From Fenollaria sporofastidiosus (GTDB lineage Bacteria > Bacillota > Clostridia > Tissierellales > Peptoniphilaceae), in contig NZ_OW968186.1 of the NCBI RefSeq assembly GCF_943169635.2, forward strand, positions 124,001 through 188,000: a stretch of DNA of 64,000 bases, written 5' to 3'. Every line of letters begins with the position of its first letter. Within the stretch, counting starts at the first letter, position 1. A program made the position numbers and the translations under genes. The notes under the pieces are model-generated. The model was not told the origin of the DNA. It worked only from the letters and a program-made list of their open reading frames with translations, and did not search any database. Positions 52,757 to 61,938 of this stretch are shown piece after piece.

Positions 52757-54535
52757 TTATTTTCTTCCGCTAGTGTATATTCTAGACATACCCATAGAGT
52801 CGAAGAAACTGTAAGCTGCGTTTCTAATGTAAGCTCTTCTGAATGTTTGAGAAATTCTGTGAACTACTGGCATTAGAGCTGGATCATCATGAACTACAAC
52901 TTTTTCTGCGTTGTGAAGTATTTCAGCACGTTTGTCTGGATCTTGTTCAACTTTAGCTTGTTCGATTAGAGAGTCGAATTCATCGTTCTTGTATTCAACT
53001 GCTGGATAAGCTAATGTCTTTGAGTAGCATGTTTCTAGGAAGTTAGATGGGTCGTTGTAGTCAGCGTTCCATGCTAACCATGCTAAGTCAAAGTCCTTAC
53101 CAGTTTTAACGATGTTGATGAATTGTGACCATTCTTGGTTATCAACTTCAACGTTACATCCTAAAACTTCTTGGAAGTTTTGTTGAACGAATTCTGCTGA
53201 TGTTCTAGCATCTTGGTCAGTACCTGAACCAAGTAATCTTACTGTTACTTTTGATGGATCATCACCAAGATTTGCTTCTTTCATACCTTCGATGAATAGA
53301 GCCTTAGGATCTGGATTTTCGTCCATTAATGTCTTAACCCAACCTTCACCAAGTTTGTTGAATTCTTTACCTTGGCAAGTAAGTGCTGGTGGTACAAAGT
53401 CATAAGCTGGTGTAGGAACACCGTTGTAGCATGCATCAATTAATTCTTGTCTGTCAAGAGCTATTGATAAAGCTTGTCTCATCTTAGCACTTGGTATATG
53501 AGAGTCTGAACTTAAGTTAAACATCATATAAGTTGTGTCTGGTCTTGATCTAACTAGTGAGTAGTAATCTGGATTGTCAAGGAATTGAGATTTCCACTTA
53601 GGGTCACTTACGTTAGCGTAGTCGATTTCACCTGTCTTAAGTGCGTTATAAACAGTGTTTGTGTCTTGGATTATAGATACTTTATATTTACTTAATTTTA
53701 CTTCGTCTTTATCCCAGTAATTTTCATTCTTTTCGTAGTTTTGTTCTGAGTTAACTACCCAGCTCTTAAGGATGAATGGTCCACATTGTGGAGATGTTTC
53801 TGGGCTTGTTGCATATGTGTCTCCATATTTTTCAACCCAGTCTTTTCTTTGTGGGAAGAAAACTCTTTGAGTTACGATGTCTAAGAAGAATGCTGTTGGG
53901 CTTTCTAGAGTTACTTCTAGAGTCTTATCATCTAAAGCTTTTACGCCTACTTTTGAGAAGTCTGGTTCTTGACCGTCAGCTAATTTTTGATTGTTAGCTG
54001 CTTCTGCACCCTTGATGTAGTAGCAAAGGTTTGCATATGGACAAGCTGTTCTTGGGTCGATACTTCTTAAGATACCATATTCGTAATCTTTAGCAGTAAC
54101 TGGCTCTCCGTCATTCCACTTGTTTCCTTCTCTGATGTGGAATGTATAAGTAAGTCCGTCTTCTGAAAGATCCCAGCTTTCAGCTCCTGCTGCGAAGTAT
54201 TCAGTTTCGCCTTGTTTTCCTTCAACGTCTTGAACTCTGATAAGTGGTTCAACGATGTTAGTAAGGATTGTGTTACCGTACATATCACTACCCTTTGATG
54301 GGTCTAGTGTGTTTGGATGAGAGTTATCAAATGTGTTGATAAATTGATCAGCATCTGGTTCTCCACCTGTAGGTATTTCGTCTGAACTTGCAGTTTCAGC
54401 TGGTTTTTCAGCTTCTTTGCCTTCTTCAGTCTTAGCTGGTTCTTCAGCTGGTTTTTCAGCTGGTTTACAACTTGCTAGTACGCTTATAGCCATTACTAAT
54501 ACAAGTAATAAAGCTAAAAACTTTTTGTTTTTCAT
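52757..54535 (-). CDS. oppA: Oligopeptide-binding lipoprotein OppA
   Basis: This 592-aa extracellular binding protein (SBP family 5) has a lipoprotein signal with lipobox LASC at the end of LALLLVLVMAISVLASC. A low-complexity glutamate/alanine/proline linker (EKPAEEPAKTEEGKEAEKPA) follows. The binding domain shows AAGAESWDLSEDGLTYTFHI and the later KMRQALSIALDRQEL signature. It delivers peptides to OppBCDF; peptide import fits an amino-acid-fermenting anaerobe that also has tryptophanase. Confidence 0.97.
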   Translation of the reverse strand: MKNKKFLALLLVLVMAISVLASCKPAEKPAEEPAKTEEGKEAEKPAETASSDEIPTGGEPDADQFINTFDNSHPNTLDPSKGSDMYGNTILTNIVEPLIRVQDVEGKQGETEYFAAGAESWDLSEDGLTYTFHIREGNKWNDGEPVTAKDYEYGILRSIDPRTACPYANLCYYIKGAEAANNQKLADGQEPDFSKVGVKALDDKTLEVTLESPTAFFLDIVTQRVFFPQRKDWVEKYGDTYATSPETSPQCGPFILKSWVVNSEQNYEKNENYWDKDEVKLSKYKVSIIQDTNTVYNALKTGEIDYANVSDPKWKSQFLDNPDYYSLVRSRPDTTYMMFNLSSDSHIPSAKMRQALSIALDRQELIDACYNGVPTPAYDFVPPALTCQGKEFNKLGEGWVKTLMDENPDPKALFIEGMKEANLGDDPSKVTVRLLGSGTDQDARTSAEFVQQNFQEVLGCNVEVDNQEWSQFINIVKTGKDFDLAWLAWNADYNDPSNFLETCYSKTLAYPAVEYKNDEFDSLIEQAKVEQDPDKRAEILHNAEKVVVHDDPALMPVVHRISQTFRRAYIRNAAYSFFDSMGMSRIYTSGRK

Positions 54536-54577
54536 TTTAATTTCCTCCTTAAAATAAAATTAGTATCTACAATTACT

Positions 54578-54606
54578 ATTATAAGCTTTCTTATTATAAA
54601 AGTCAA
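54578..54606 (-). promoter_or_regulatory. Promoter of the opp operon
   Basis: Reverse strand TTGACT (54601-54606) and TATAAT (54578-54583), spacing 17; AAGGAGGAAATT follows before oppA. Confidence 0.85.
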
Positions 54607-54633
54607 GTTATTTGATTAATAAGCTTATAAATA

Positions 54634-54674
54634 GGCCTCGACGTTGAACATCTCTGTTCACATATCAAGGCCTT
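54634..54674 (-). terminator. Hairpin after the GH77-like gene
   Basis: AGGCCTTGA and TCGAGGCCT arms enclose GAACA/TGTTC, with only a weak T run (CCTATTTAT). Probably the end of the helicase operon. Confidence 0.6.
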
Positions 54675-54706
54675 AAAGACGTATATATGCTATTATTATT
54701 TTTTAC

Positions 54707-56143
54707 TTAACGCGAGAACTGCACCATGTATTGTTTCAATATCGTTTCTAAATTCTCTCCTAGTTCTTCTATATCTACTTCATCTGTCTTCTTAGTAATA
54801 TCATTTACTAAGTCCCATATAGCTACTACTACCTTAGATGCGTTGGAGCTATACATCCTCTCAACTATGTCAAGCGTTGTAAAGTCTTTCTTGTTTGTGT
54901 AGTCTTGCACTCTTAGTTTCATATCGCTTGACGAGTTTAAATACTTATCAAGCTCTTTCATATCGAAGTCTGAACTGTAATATATGGTCATCTTGTCAAG
55001 GTTCAGTGGCAAGCTCTTGTTGTTTGGATTGATATCAAAGGCGTCTTGTATAGTTCTTGCTTCCATAATTTTATTGTCCTTCACTATCTTTCTAATGACT
55101 TTCGAGTTGCAAGTAATATAATCAGTGAAGACTTTATCCACTACAGAGTTCTCTTTTAGCACGGCAAATATTTCTTCGATAGGGTTCTTTTGCGCGCTTA
55201 TCGTATCTTGATCTAGAGTCTTAGCATCAACTTTGATTGTTGTCTCGTAGTCTTCTATATCGACTAGTCTTATATAGTCAAAGAGCCTTGCATAATAAAG
55301 ATACTTTTCTTTTACATACTCATAGTTATCAAAGGCTATGAAGTCAAAACTATACACCAATCTCTTGTCAATTTTACTTAAATCTCCATCTTGATCCTTA
55401 GCATTAATTGCGTAATTAAGTGGTCTTAGCTTGTTATCAACTTCGAAGTAGTCCTTCTTTGCCCACACGTCTGAAGAAAATTCACTTGCGTACAATGGCA
55501 CGTCGCAAAGCACTTTCACGCCAAGACCATTGGCATAGTTCTTTAAGTTTAGATACTGTCTATATAAAAGGAACTGAACAAACTCTTGAAACTTCACTTC
55601 GTCCTCTACTTCTTCTGTGATGCTCTCCTTATATATATTTATATTAATCTCATTAGCATCAAAATCTTCGAAGGCTTTCTTGTCTTTGGCTAGGCTCATA
55701 AATAGCGCGAAGTCCTTTAGCCAATATGCGTTATCCTTTATAAAGTCTTGGTATATGGTCTCTTTTGTGAAGTCTTGGTAGGCTCTCTTATATACAAGGC
55801 GAAGTGCTTTAAGTTTTTCTGACTTGATTAGCTCTTTGTCGTGCATTTCAAACTTTTTCTCTGCTTCTTCGTCAAGCTTAAATATCTCTGCTGTACTAAG
55901 CAAGCCCATATTTATAAACTCATCTAGGTCTGCATATATTGGGTCAAGTGCAAAGTGTGATAGCACCTTGTATGGATTAAAGTCCTCGTCCATATACATA
56001 ATTGGTTCTATATGCCAAATTTTTTGTTTTGACTTGTGCAAAAAGTCTACTGCCTTCATCGCATCTTTAAAGGAGCCATGTTTATGCTTGCTCTTTAAGA
56101 TCCTAATTGGTAAAAGCACACCTGCTTCTCTAAGTGTATCCAA
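54707..56143 (-). CDS. Degenerate 4-alpha-glucanotransferase-like protein (GH77, MalQ-like)
   Basis: This 478-aa protein follows the MalQ fold: N-terminal AGVLLPIRILKSKHKHGSFK and FLHKSKQKIWHIEPI, then YLNLKNYANGLGVKVLCDVP with SSDVWAKKDYFEVDNKLRP. Where active GH77 enzymes have a nucleophile aspartate in R-x-D-H, this protein has YIRLVDIED: the R+2 position is valine and an aspartate is one residue later. The usual acid/base glutamate and transition-state aspartate regions are also weakly conserved. Catalysis is therefore doubtful; a glycan-binding or structural use is possible. It begins 12 bases after the helicase stop, so both share an operon. Confidence 0.8.
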   Translation of the reverse strand: MDTLREAGVLLPIRILKSKHKHGSFKDAMKAVDFLHKSKQKIWHIEPIMYMDEDFNPYKVLSHFALDPIYADLDEFINMGLLSTAEIFKLDEEAEKKFEMHDKELIKSEKLKALRLVYKRAYQDFTKETIYQDFIKDNAYWLKDFALFMSLAKDKKAFEDFDANEININIYKESITEEVEDEVKFQEFVQFLLYRQYLNLKNYANGLGVKVLCDVPLYASEFSSDVWAKKDYFEVDNKLRPLNYAINAKDQDGDLSKIDKRLVYSFDFIAFDNYEYVKEKYLYYARLFDYIRLVDIEDYETTIKVDAKTLDQDTISAQKNPIEEIFAVLKENSVVDKVFTDYITCNSKVIRKIVKDNKIMEARTIQDAFDINPNNKSLPLNLDKMTIYYSSDFDMKELDKYLNSSSDMKLRVQDYTNKKDFTTLDIVERMYSSNASKVVVAIWDLVNDITKKTDEVDIEELGENLETILKQYMVQFSR

Positions 56144-56154
56144 AAAATCACCTT

Positions 56155-59100
56155 CTACTTCATATCGTTTAGTAAATCATCTATCGCTTTAGATGGGTCG
56201 AAGTAATACTTCGTACTTCTGATGCTAGCAAAGTTCCAGCCAACTCTTTCCAAAATATCTCTCTTTTCCATCTGATTAATGATTGTCTCGTCATCTATAT
56301 CAAATTCTGATCCTTCCGCCTCAACTATGAACTTCTTATCGTCCTTTATAGCAAGTAGGGCTATGTTATAAAGACCTGCTTCTACGTTAGTCTTTACTTC
56401 TACATCCCTTGCTTCAAGCTCTTTCTTGATGTCTTCTTCAAAGGATGATAGCTCGTATCTGTTTAACTTATCAAAGACCATCTTGTCCTCGGGATTTATA
56501 AAGAACTCGATTAAAGTTCTCCTAATATCGCCAAGCTTTAGGTCCTTCTTGTAATCAAGTGATGTTACTAGTACGACTTGGTCCTTCGCTCTTGAAACTG
56601 CAACATTGTACTTTTTCTTGTTCACATCGTAGGCACCCTCATTTAAGACCTTAAGTGCTTCGTCCTTGTCGTTCGAATCAACTGTTGTTAAGAAAATGAT
56701 GTCTCTTTCGTCTCCTTGGAAAGCTGCGGGTCTACCGCATAGTATGTTGAGCCTGTCATAATCTTGCAAGCTTAACTTTTCTATAAGAAGCTTATCTATA
56801 AACTTAGCTTGATCTTCGCTAGCTAGCGATATCACGCCTATGGTCTTGCCTTCGTAATCAGGCTCGTCCTTTATCCTTACAATTTCATCTACTATATAAT
56901 TTGCTTCAGCTTCGTTGACTCTATCTTCATCTTTTGTGCCATCAAGTTCAACTAATTTAAGTGCAGGCTGAACCTTGGTAGATGAAGACTCTCTAAGCGG
57001 CTTTATAATGCCGTCGTATGAAATAAAGTTTGAATAGGCGGCTATCATTGGCACGCTTCTAAAGTGTTCTTTTAGAGTGAGTACTGGGAAGCTTGTCTTA
57101 AGTATATCGTACAAGGATGAGTTCAAGTCATATAAGTGGCTGTTTGCAACCTTGTCCTTGATATACATATCGATAAGCTTGTTTTGTTTGTCTTGGTCAA
57201 TACCGACTGCTTGCGGACTAACTTGCTCATCGTCACCGACTATGATGGCCTTCTTTGCTAATTGCAAGATAGGTATAGAAGATATATCTGCTTGCGATGC
57301 CTCATCAATGATTAAGTAGTCGAACTTTTGATTGTAATCAAGACTTTCAAGCGCCTTGTCTATGGTCATAATCCACGCAGGTACACATCTTTGGCACTTC
57401 TTCATAAGCTCTTTTGCTTTCTTCTTTAAGCCAACAGCTTGCTTACCTGTGCCCTTGCCTATCTTCTTCATAGTTAACTGCCAGCCTTGTAAGGCTTGCT
57501 TCTTCTCTATATCGTCCTTGATCTTAAGCATAAACGAGTGCCATGCCATGTTTGAAGCAAGCTCTTTTGTGATGTCGTAGAGCTGCTTTTTGTACCAAGT
57601 CATCATCTTTTGATACTTTTCATATGGCGTTCTATTTATCTTAGAGATGATACCATCAAATTGCTTGTAATACCAGTTCTCTTCGATGTTTTCAGGTGCA
57701 TCCTTAAGCCCATGTATATCAAAGCGGTTGTATATAAATTCCTTCCATGTAGGTGCTACTTCAGCTAATTTATCAAGTAGCTCATTTCTCTTTCTAAGTA
57801 TCTTAATCTTCTCGTAAGTCTTTTTAAGATTTTCAAAGCTGTCCCTGTAGCTCTCGTAGTACTTAGTCTCTATCGCAGTGTTCATTAGTAAGAGCAAGTC
57901 GGACTTATTATCTTCATCTACTTTAAGTTTTTCAAGTGTATCATCAAGCTTTTCTTTCGCAGGAATATATTTTAAGTCATACTCATCAACTAGCTCGATG
58001 TACTTTCTTAAGTCGTTTTTAATAAGTGTCATCTCTTTAATGAAGGCGTCCTTAGGAGCTAATACCTTGTTATTAACAAAGATGCTGTTTATATTGAAGC
58101 CCTTGTCTTGCATTAGCTTAAATAATGCTTGAACGTTCTCATCGTAGAACTTCATAAGCTTAGTTATAAGTGGTAAGTAGCTTAGTAGCTCTTTACCCTC
58201 AATAAGCTTTTCTCTGTCGAAGTCATATCCTGTTTTATATATAAGTTCGTCAAAGAGTGCCTTTAGCTCAGATATCTTGATATCTAAGTTAATATTAACT
58301 ATCGCGTCATCCATATCCTCAACCGTAACAAGTCCTTGTCCGTTTATGCTAACGCTCGCAAGTACCTTCTTCCACGCGTTCTTAAACATTGCCGAAATGC
58401 CTTTGATCTTCTTGCCTTCAACAAGTCTTGCTCTCATCTCTTCAAGTGACTGTCTTAGCTCTTTTTGATTCATCTCAGCTGGGTAGATAAGTCTTTTGCC
58501 TCTTAAGTGTTCGATGTTTCTATCGTAGTACTCGTCAAGGTCAGTAATCAGTTCAGCAAGTCTAATGTAGCTCTTCTTATCCGCATTACCTGCCTTGGCA
58601 CTAACTATGACCTTAATTTGCCAATCCTCTAGCTTGTCGAGACTATTAAGGTAGTCAATCTTTTCGTATATATCTCTAAAATCTTCATCTTGCTTACCAC
58701 TGTAAAGAGCATTTTGATCAAGGTAGACCTTCTCCTTCAAAGTGATGTTGCGTCTGATCTCTTCCTTAAGAGTCTTTGCTCTAAGTAGCGCTGCGTCCAT
58801 TGCCTCCACTGTCTTCTCTAAATCCTCTGGATTGAGTATGGAGTTTGGATCAGGTAGACCAATGTTTAGCTCCTTCTCGTCCTCTCTAGTAAGCGCCTCG
58901 TTTGAGTAGTACAAAAAGTCTATGTCGCCTTTTGATATAGGCAGCTTCTCATACAGTTTTACCTCGCCAGGTATCTTGTTTAAGCCGTCATGGTCGTGAA
59001 GAAATCTCGCCGCGTCTATGGGACTGAAGACTTCCTCGCCTATAGTAATGCTCTTTAGCTCGGATGACTTGATGCTAAAGATCTTCTTTCTTGTTTCGTT

Positions 59101-60321
59101 AAGTCTCTCTAGCAATATGTTTCTGTCCATATTGAGCTTTTGTATCTTTTCTTTAAGCTCTTCTATGGAGTGATTGCTTATATAATCAGTAATTGAGTCG
59201 ATGGACTTCTCCATGTCCTCGTTGTTGTCGTCTATAGTCGATACGCAAAGTGCTCTGATCTCTTCTTGAGTCATGCTCTTAAGTACCGAAAGCGCCTTCT
59301 TCGTTTGCGAAGCGACCAAAACAGTCTTGCCTCTTGCTAAGATATCTCCCAAAAGGTTCGCTATAGTGTGCGTCTTACCTGTGCCAGGAGGTCCTTGTAC
59401 CAAGACAGTGTCGTAGTTTGCAATTCTCTGTGCTACTTCAAGCTGCTCCTTGTTCGCTTCCTTTGTGAATAAAACGCTTTGTGAGATGCCTTCGATGTTT
59501 CTAATCTTGTCTTCGATAGTCTCGGCTCTCTCTTCTGTTTCCTTCTCTTTGATGTTGACGCCGCATAAGTTAAGTAGGCTCTTGTTTACTTCAGAACCCT
59601 TTTCTATGGACTCAATCATCTCGTCAAGGTTTTGTATAAAATCAGTTTCTTTATTTCTTAAGTATAGTAGTGGTCTATTGATTATGGTGAAGGCCTTGTC
59701 GGTTTCGCTCACATTTGCTTCTTCGTATGAGGAGTCTGTATGCAGCCTCTTCGCCATGGACTTCATAAGCTCAGCCATTGACACCGTATCGAATGGATGG
59801 TAGTAGTTCATAGAGATGTGCTCCATGATGTTCTTAAGCTCTAAGTGGTTAACGTTCTCAATTAGAGATATTAGCTTTATGTCAAGCGTCATATCCCTGT
59901 TTGTATCGCGTATTGCTATGCTGTCCTTTCTTGAATCAAAATCAATAGATGCCCTCTTTATTAGTATAGGATGGTAGATACTTGGGTCGTACTTTGAGAT
60001 CAAAATACCATTGGCAAAGACTAATTCATAAAGGTGAGACTCGTTCTCAAGCTTGTAGAAAAGCTCTCTAAACTCCTTAAATAAATTTTGCACTCTAATA
60101 TCTTCTTGCGTCTTTTGCGAGTAAGGTCTTGTAATCCTAAGAATCACATCACTTGTTGAGTCGCTGCCGCAAGAAAAGTAGAGGAATTTATTATTAAGGT
60201 TGATATCGTCAAGGTACTTTGTCCATAACTCGTCCTTAACATTTAATATAGGCTTGTACTTGTCGTCAATAGTTTGCCTAATATACTTAAATAATGAAAT
60301 TACTCTTTGTCTTTCGTCCAT
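56155..60321 (-). CDS. Large SF1-type helicase/AAA protein with C-terminal nuclease-like domain
   Basis: This 1388-aa protein has Walker A QGPPGTGKTHTIANLL near residue 315 and motif II LIIDEASQADISSIPIL. Motif III-like IIVGDDEQVSPQAVG and the late motifs LKEHFRSVPMIAAYSN and KKYNVAVSRAKDQVVLV match the UPF1/Dna2-like superfamily 1. A long helical insertion separates motifs I and II. The last 100 residues (DVEVKTNVEAGLYNIALLAI, KKFIVEAEGSEFD) resemble a small Vsr/DUF559-type nuclease fold. DNA or RNA unwinding with a nuclease partner domain is likely; repair or defence cannot be told apart here. Confidence 0.9.
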   Translation of the reverse strand: MDERQRVISLFKYIRQTIDDKYKPILNVKDELWTKYLDDINLNNKFLYFSCGSDSTSDVILRITRPYSQKTQEDIRVQNLFKEFRELFYKLENESHLYELVFANGILISKYDPSIYHPILIKRASIDFDSRKDSIAIRDTNRDMTLDIKLISLIENVNHLELKNIMEHISMNYYHPFDTVSMAELMKSMAKRLHTDSSYEEANVSETDKAFTIINRPLLYLRNKETDFIQNLDEMIESIEKGSEVNKSLLNLCGVNIKEKETEERAETIEDKIRNIEGISQSVLFTKEANKEQLEVAQRIANYDTVLVQGPPGTGKTHTIANLLGDILARGKTVLVASQTKKALSVLKSMTQEEIRALCVSTIDDNNEDMEKSIDSITDYISNHSIEELKEKIQKLNMDRNILLERLNETRKKIFSIKSSELKSITIGEEVFSPIDAARFLHDHDGLNKIPGEVKLYEKLPISKGDIDFLYYSNEALTREDEKELNIGLPDPNSILNPEDLEKTVEAMDAALLRAKTLKEEIRRNITLKEKVYLDQNALYSGKQDEDFRDIYEKIDYLNSLDKLEDWQIKVIVSAKAGNADKKSYIRLAELITDLDEYYDRNIEHLRGKRLIYPAEMNQKELRQSLEEMRARLVEGKKIKGISAMFKNAWKKVLASVSINGQGLVTVEDMDDAIVNINLDIKISELKALFDELIYKTGYDFDREKLIEGKELLSYLPLITKLMKFYDENVQALFKLMQDKGFNINSIFVNNKVLAPKDAFIKEMTLIKNDLRKYIELVDEYDLKYIPAKEKLDDTLEKLKVDEDNKSDLLLLMNTAIETKYYESYRDSFENLKKTYEKIKILRKRNELLDKLAEVAPTWKEFIYNRFDIHGLKDAPENIEENWYYKQFDGIISKINRTPYEKYQKMMTWYKKQLYDITKELASNMAWHSFMLKIKDDIEKKQALQGWQLTMKKIGKGTGKQAVGLKKKAKELMKKCQRCVPAWIMTIDKALESLDYNQKFDYLIIDEASQADISSIPILQLAKKAIIVGDDEQVSPQAVGIDQDKQNKLIDMYIKDKVANSHLYDLNSSLYDILKTSFPVLTLKEHFRSVPMIAAYSNFISYDGIIKPLRESSSTKVQPALKLVELDGTKDEDRVNEAEANYIVDEIVRIKDEPDYEGKTIGVISLASEDQAKFIDKLLIEKLSLQDYDRLNILCGRPAAFQGDERDIIFLTTVDSNDKDEALKVLNEGAYDVNKKKYNVAVSRAKDQVVLVTSLDYKKDLKLGDIRRTLIEFFINPEDKMVFDKLNRYELSSFEEDIKKELEARDVEVKTNVEAGLYNIALLAIKDDKKFIVEAEGSEFDIDDETIINQMEKRDILERVGWNFASIRSTKYYFDPSKAIDDLLNDMK

Positions 60322-60334
60322 TTCTTCTCCTATC

Positions 60335-61480
60335 CTATCCTAAGAAAGTAAATAATAAATTTGCTGAAAAACCAGCTACTAAGCCACCAATAGTGTGTGC
60401 AAATATCGATTTGCCTGCTAAGTCGTTGTAGCCTAGCGCGTCCATCATGGCGATGTGTGTAGAAAGGTAGCCTGACCAGCACATGCATATAGCAGTGAAG
60501 ACTGCAACGTCTGATGCACTTGCTGCACCTGTGCTAATTAGTTCAGGTACTAAGCCTATAGCTGCGCCTGCTGAGCCAAGTGCAGTGATTGGAACAGCTA
60601 TGCACTTGCCTGATGTGAAACCGAAAATCGGTTTTATTATGAAGCTTAATTTATCTGCAATAAATGGTAGCAGCTTCACGCCTTCCTTTGCAGCTCCTGT
60701 ATATAGACCCTCTGGTCCCGGTCCGTTTGTTAGTATAAGTACAACTGTACAGATAAGTATAACGCCAGGTACTATCGACATACCCATCTCAACACCAATC
60801 TTGCCTCCTTCAAGTAAGGAGTCGATGAATCTGTTGAAGATAGATCCGTCTCTAACTGGTCTTAGATCCATAGTTGTCTTTTCTGCGTCCGCATCACCTA
60901 CGGCAACTGCCTCAACGCCAAACTTCTTTTTTGTGAAGAGCATCATTATCCTAACACTCACAATAGAGCCTATGATAGCTCCTAAGTTACCAATAAGCGC
61001 TGCCTTGATGCTGCCGTCAATCTTTAGACCCATCATAGTTGTTGTTGTGATAAAGCCCATACCGAAAGCTGTACCAATGTTTGTTAGTACAGGCACTTGA
61101 TACTTCTTGAAGTACCTTAAAAAGTTTTTATCCTTCGCAAGTGCAAGTATCGATGGATTGTCTGATAAGTAACAAGTCAAAACACCAACAGATGCCGCGC
61201 CCGGTAAGTCGTAGATTGGCTTCATTAGTTTTGACAAGAGCTTATTGATTAGGGATATAACACCAAACTCGCTTAGTATAGATGATAATCCTCCCGCAAC
61301 GACAGCTATCGCCATTATGTAAAAGCACACTTCCATAAGCAAAGAATAAGCAGTGTTCATGAAGGTATTGATTAAGTTGATAGCCCCCATCTTAGATGAT
61401 AGGTAGTAAAAAAAGGCAAATAAGACTGCCAAAAAGATGAATGTCTCTAAGCTTATAGCTTTTTTAAATCTTCTTTCCAT
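60335..61480 (-). CDS. Gate-domain membrane protein (CD0519/CD1768 family)
   Basis: This 381-aa membrane protein of about ten helices has two nucleoside-recognition (Gate)-like halves: LPGAASVGVLTCYLSDNPS with NIGTAFGMGFITTTTMMG, and GFTSGKCIAVPITALGSAGA with AVFTAICMCWSGYLSTHIAM. This matches the uncharacterised clostridial CD0519/CD1768 group. Transport of a small solute is likely, substrate unknown. A 29-codon ORF and a promoter precede it, and the helicase gene follows by 13 bases. Confidence 0.85.
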   Translation of the reverse strand: MERRFKKAISLETFIFLAVLFAFFYYLSSKMGAINLINTFMNTAYSLLMEVCFYIMAIAVVAGGLSSILSEFGVISLINKLLSKLMKPIYDLPGAASVGVLTCYLSDNPSILALAKDKNFLRYFKKYQVPVLTNIGTAFGMGFITTTTMMGLKIDGSIKAALIGNLGAIIGSIVSVRIMMLFTKKKFGVEAVAVGDADAEKTTMDLRPVRDGSIFNRFIDSLLEGGKIGVEMGMSIVPGVILICTVVLILTNGPGPEGLYTGAAKEGVKLLPFIADKLSFIIKPIFGFTSGKCIAVPITALGSAGAAIGLVPELISTGAASASDVAVFTAICMCWSGYLSTHIAMMDALGYNDLAGKSIFAHTIGGLVAGFSANLLFTFLG

Positions 61481-61497
61481 AGTTCTTACCCTTATGT

Positions 61498-61587
61498 CTA
61501 AATTAATCTTTGAAGCGTCTTAGCGCTCGTCTTTACACTTGAGCCTTCTTCTCTAGCTTTAAGAAGCTCTTTTTCATCATTAGTCAT
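61498..61587 (-). CDS. Small 29-aa ORF upstream of the Gate-domain gene
   Basis: MTNDEKELLKAREEGSSVKT and SAKTLQRLI form a 29-residue frame with GGAGTGAT 4-5 bases before the ATG. A consensus-like promoter lies 30 bases upstream, and the Gate gene starts 17 bases after its stop. Position and ribosome site suggest real translation; function unknown. Confidence 0.5.
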   Translation of the reverse strand: MTNDEKELLKAREEGSSVKTSAKTLQRLI

Positions 61588-61616
61588 AGTATCACTCCTA
61601 AAAATAATCTAAGTTG

Positions 61617-61645
61617 ATTATAACATAAAAATTCCTTTACTTCAA
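61617..61645 (-). promoter_or_regulatory. Promoter of the small ORF/Gate/helicase operon
   Basis: Reverse strand TTGAAG (61640-61645) and TATAAT (61617-61622), spacing 17. Confidence 0.75.
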
Positions 61646-61714
61646 TGATTTTAAAAAGGACAGAATGATTTTTTTGTAAGTTATATGGCACGTGAAATGT
61701 TTTGTGCGCGTGGA

Positions 61715-61809
61715 ACTATATATGAAGCCATGTACTATATAGGAAGCCACCTACTATATGCGAGGTCTCTCACTATATGAGAGGCGAGGTATATGTAAGG
61801 AGCCTTGCT
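61715..61809 (+). repeat. Five imperfect 19-base tandem repeats upstream of the tryptophanase promoter
   Basis: Units start at 61715, 61734, 61753, 61772 and 61791, with the model actatatNNgaagccacct. The first four share actatat and a following g-a-g/g-a-a-g core; the fifth is more worn. The 19-base period is constant. They lie 59 bases or more ahead of the -35 box, in a 351-base gap (61588-61938) that has no other gene. They may be activator or repressor sites. Confidence 0.65.
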
Positions 61810-61867
61810 ATATATAAAAATCAAGCTTATGATGCCCATCACCATAGCTTAGCAAGATATAAAGCTC

Positions 61868-61896
61868 TTGACTTTGCTATGCTAAAAGCTTATACT
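61868..61896 (+). promoter_or_regulatory. Promoter of tryptophanase
   Basis: TTGACT (61868-61873) and TATACT (61891-61896), spacing 17. It lies inside an in-frame upstream extension of the gene, which fixes the start at 61939. TTAGCA and TGCTAA arms flank the -35 box. Confidence 0.75.
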
Positions 61897-61938
61897 AGAA
61901 TTGATGGACTATGCTTATTAAATCAAAGGAGGTATATT

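Noticed and set aside
60483..61100. 205-codon forward frame inside the Gate-domain gene
   Set aside because: Antisense shadow of a clear membrane protein.
61715..61809. CRISPR array
   Set aside because: The 19-base units are contiguous, without unique spacers, and no cas gene is present.
61777..61938. In-frame N-terminal extension of tryptophanase (54 codons)
   Set aside because: A -35/-10 promoter (61868-61896) and a strong ribosome site before 61939 lie inside it, and the extension contains part of the repeat array. It is a fortuitous open frame.
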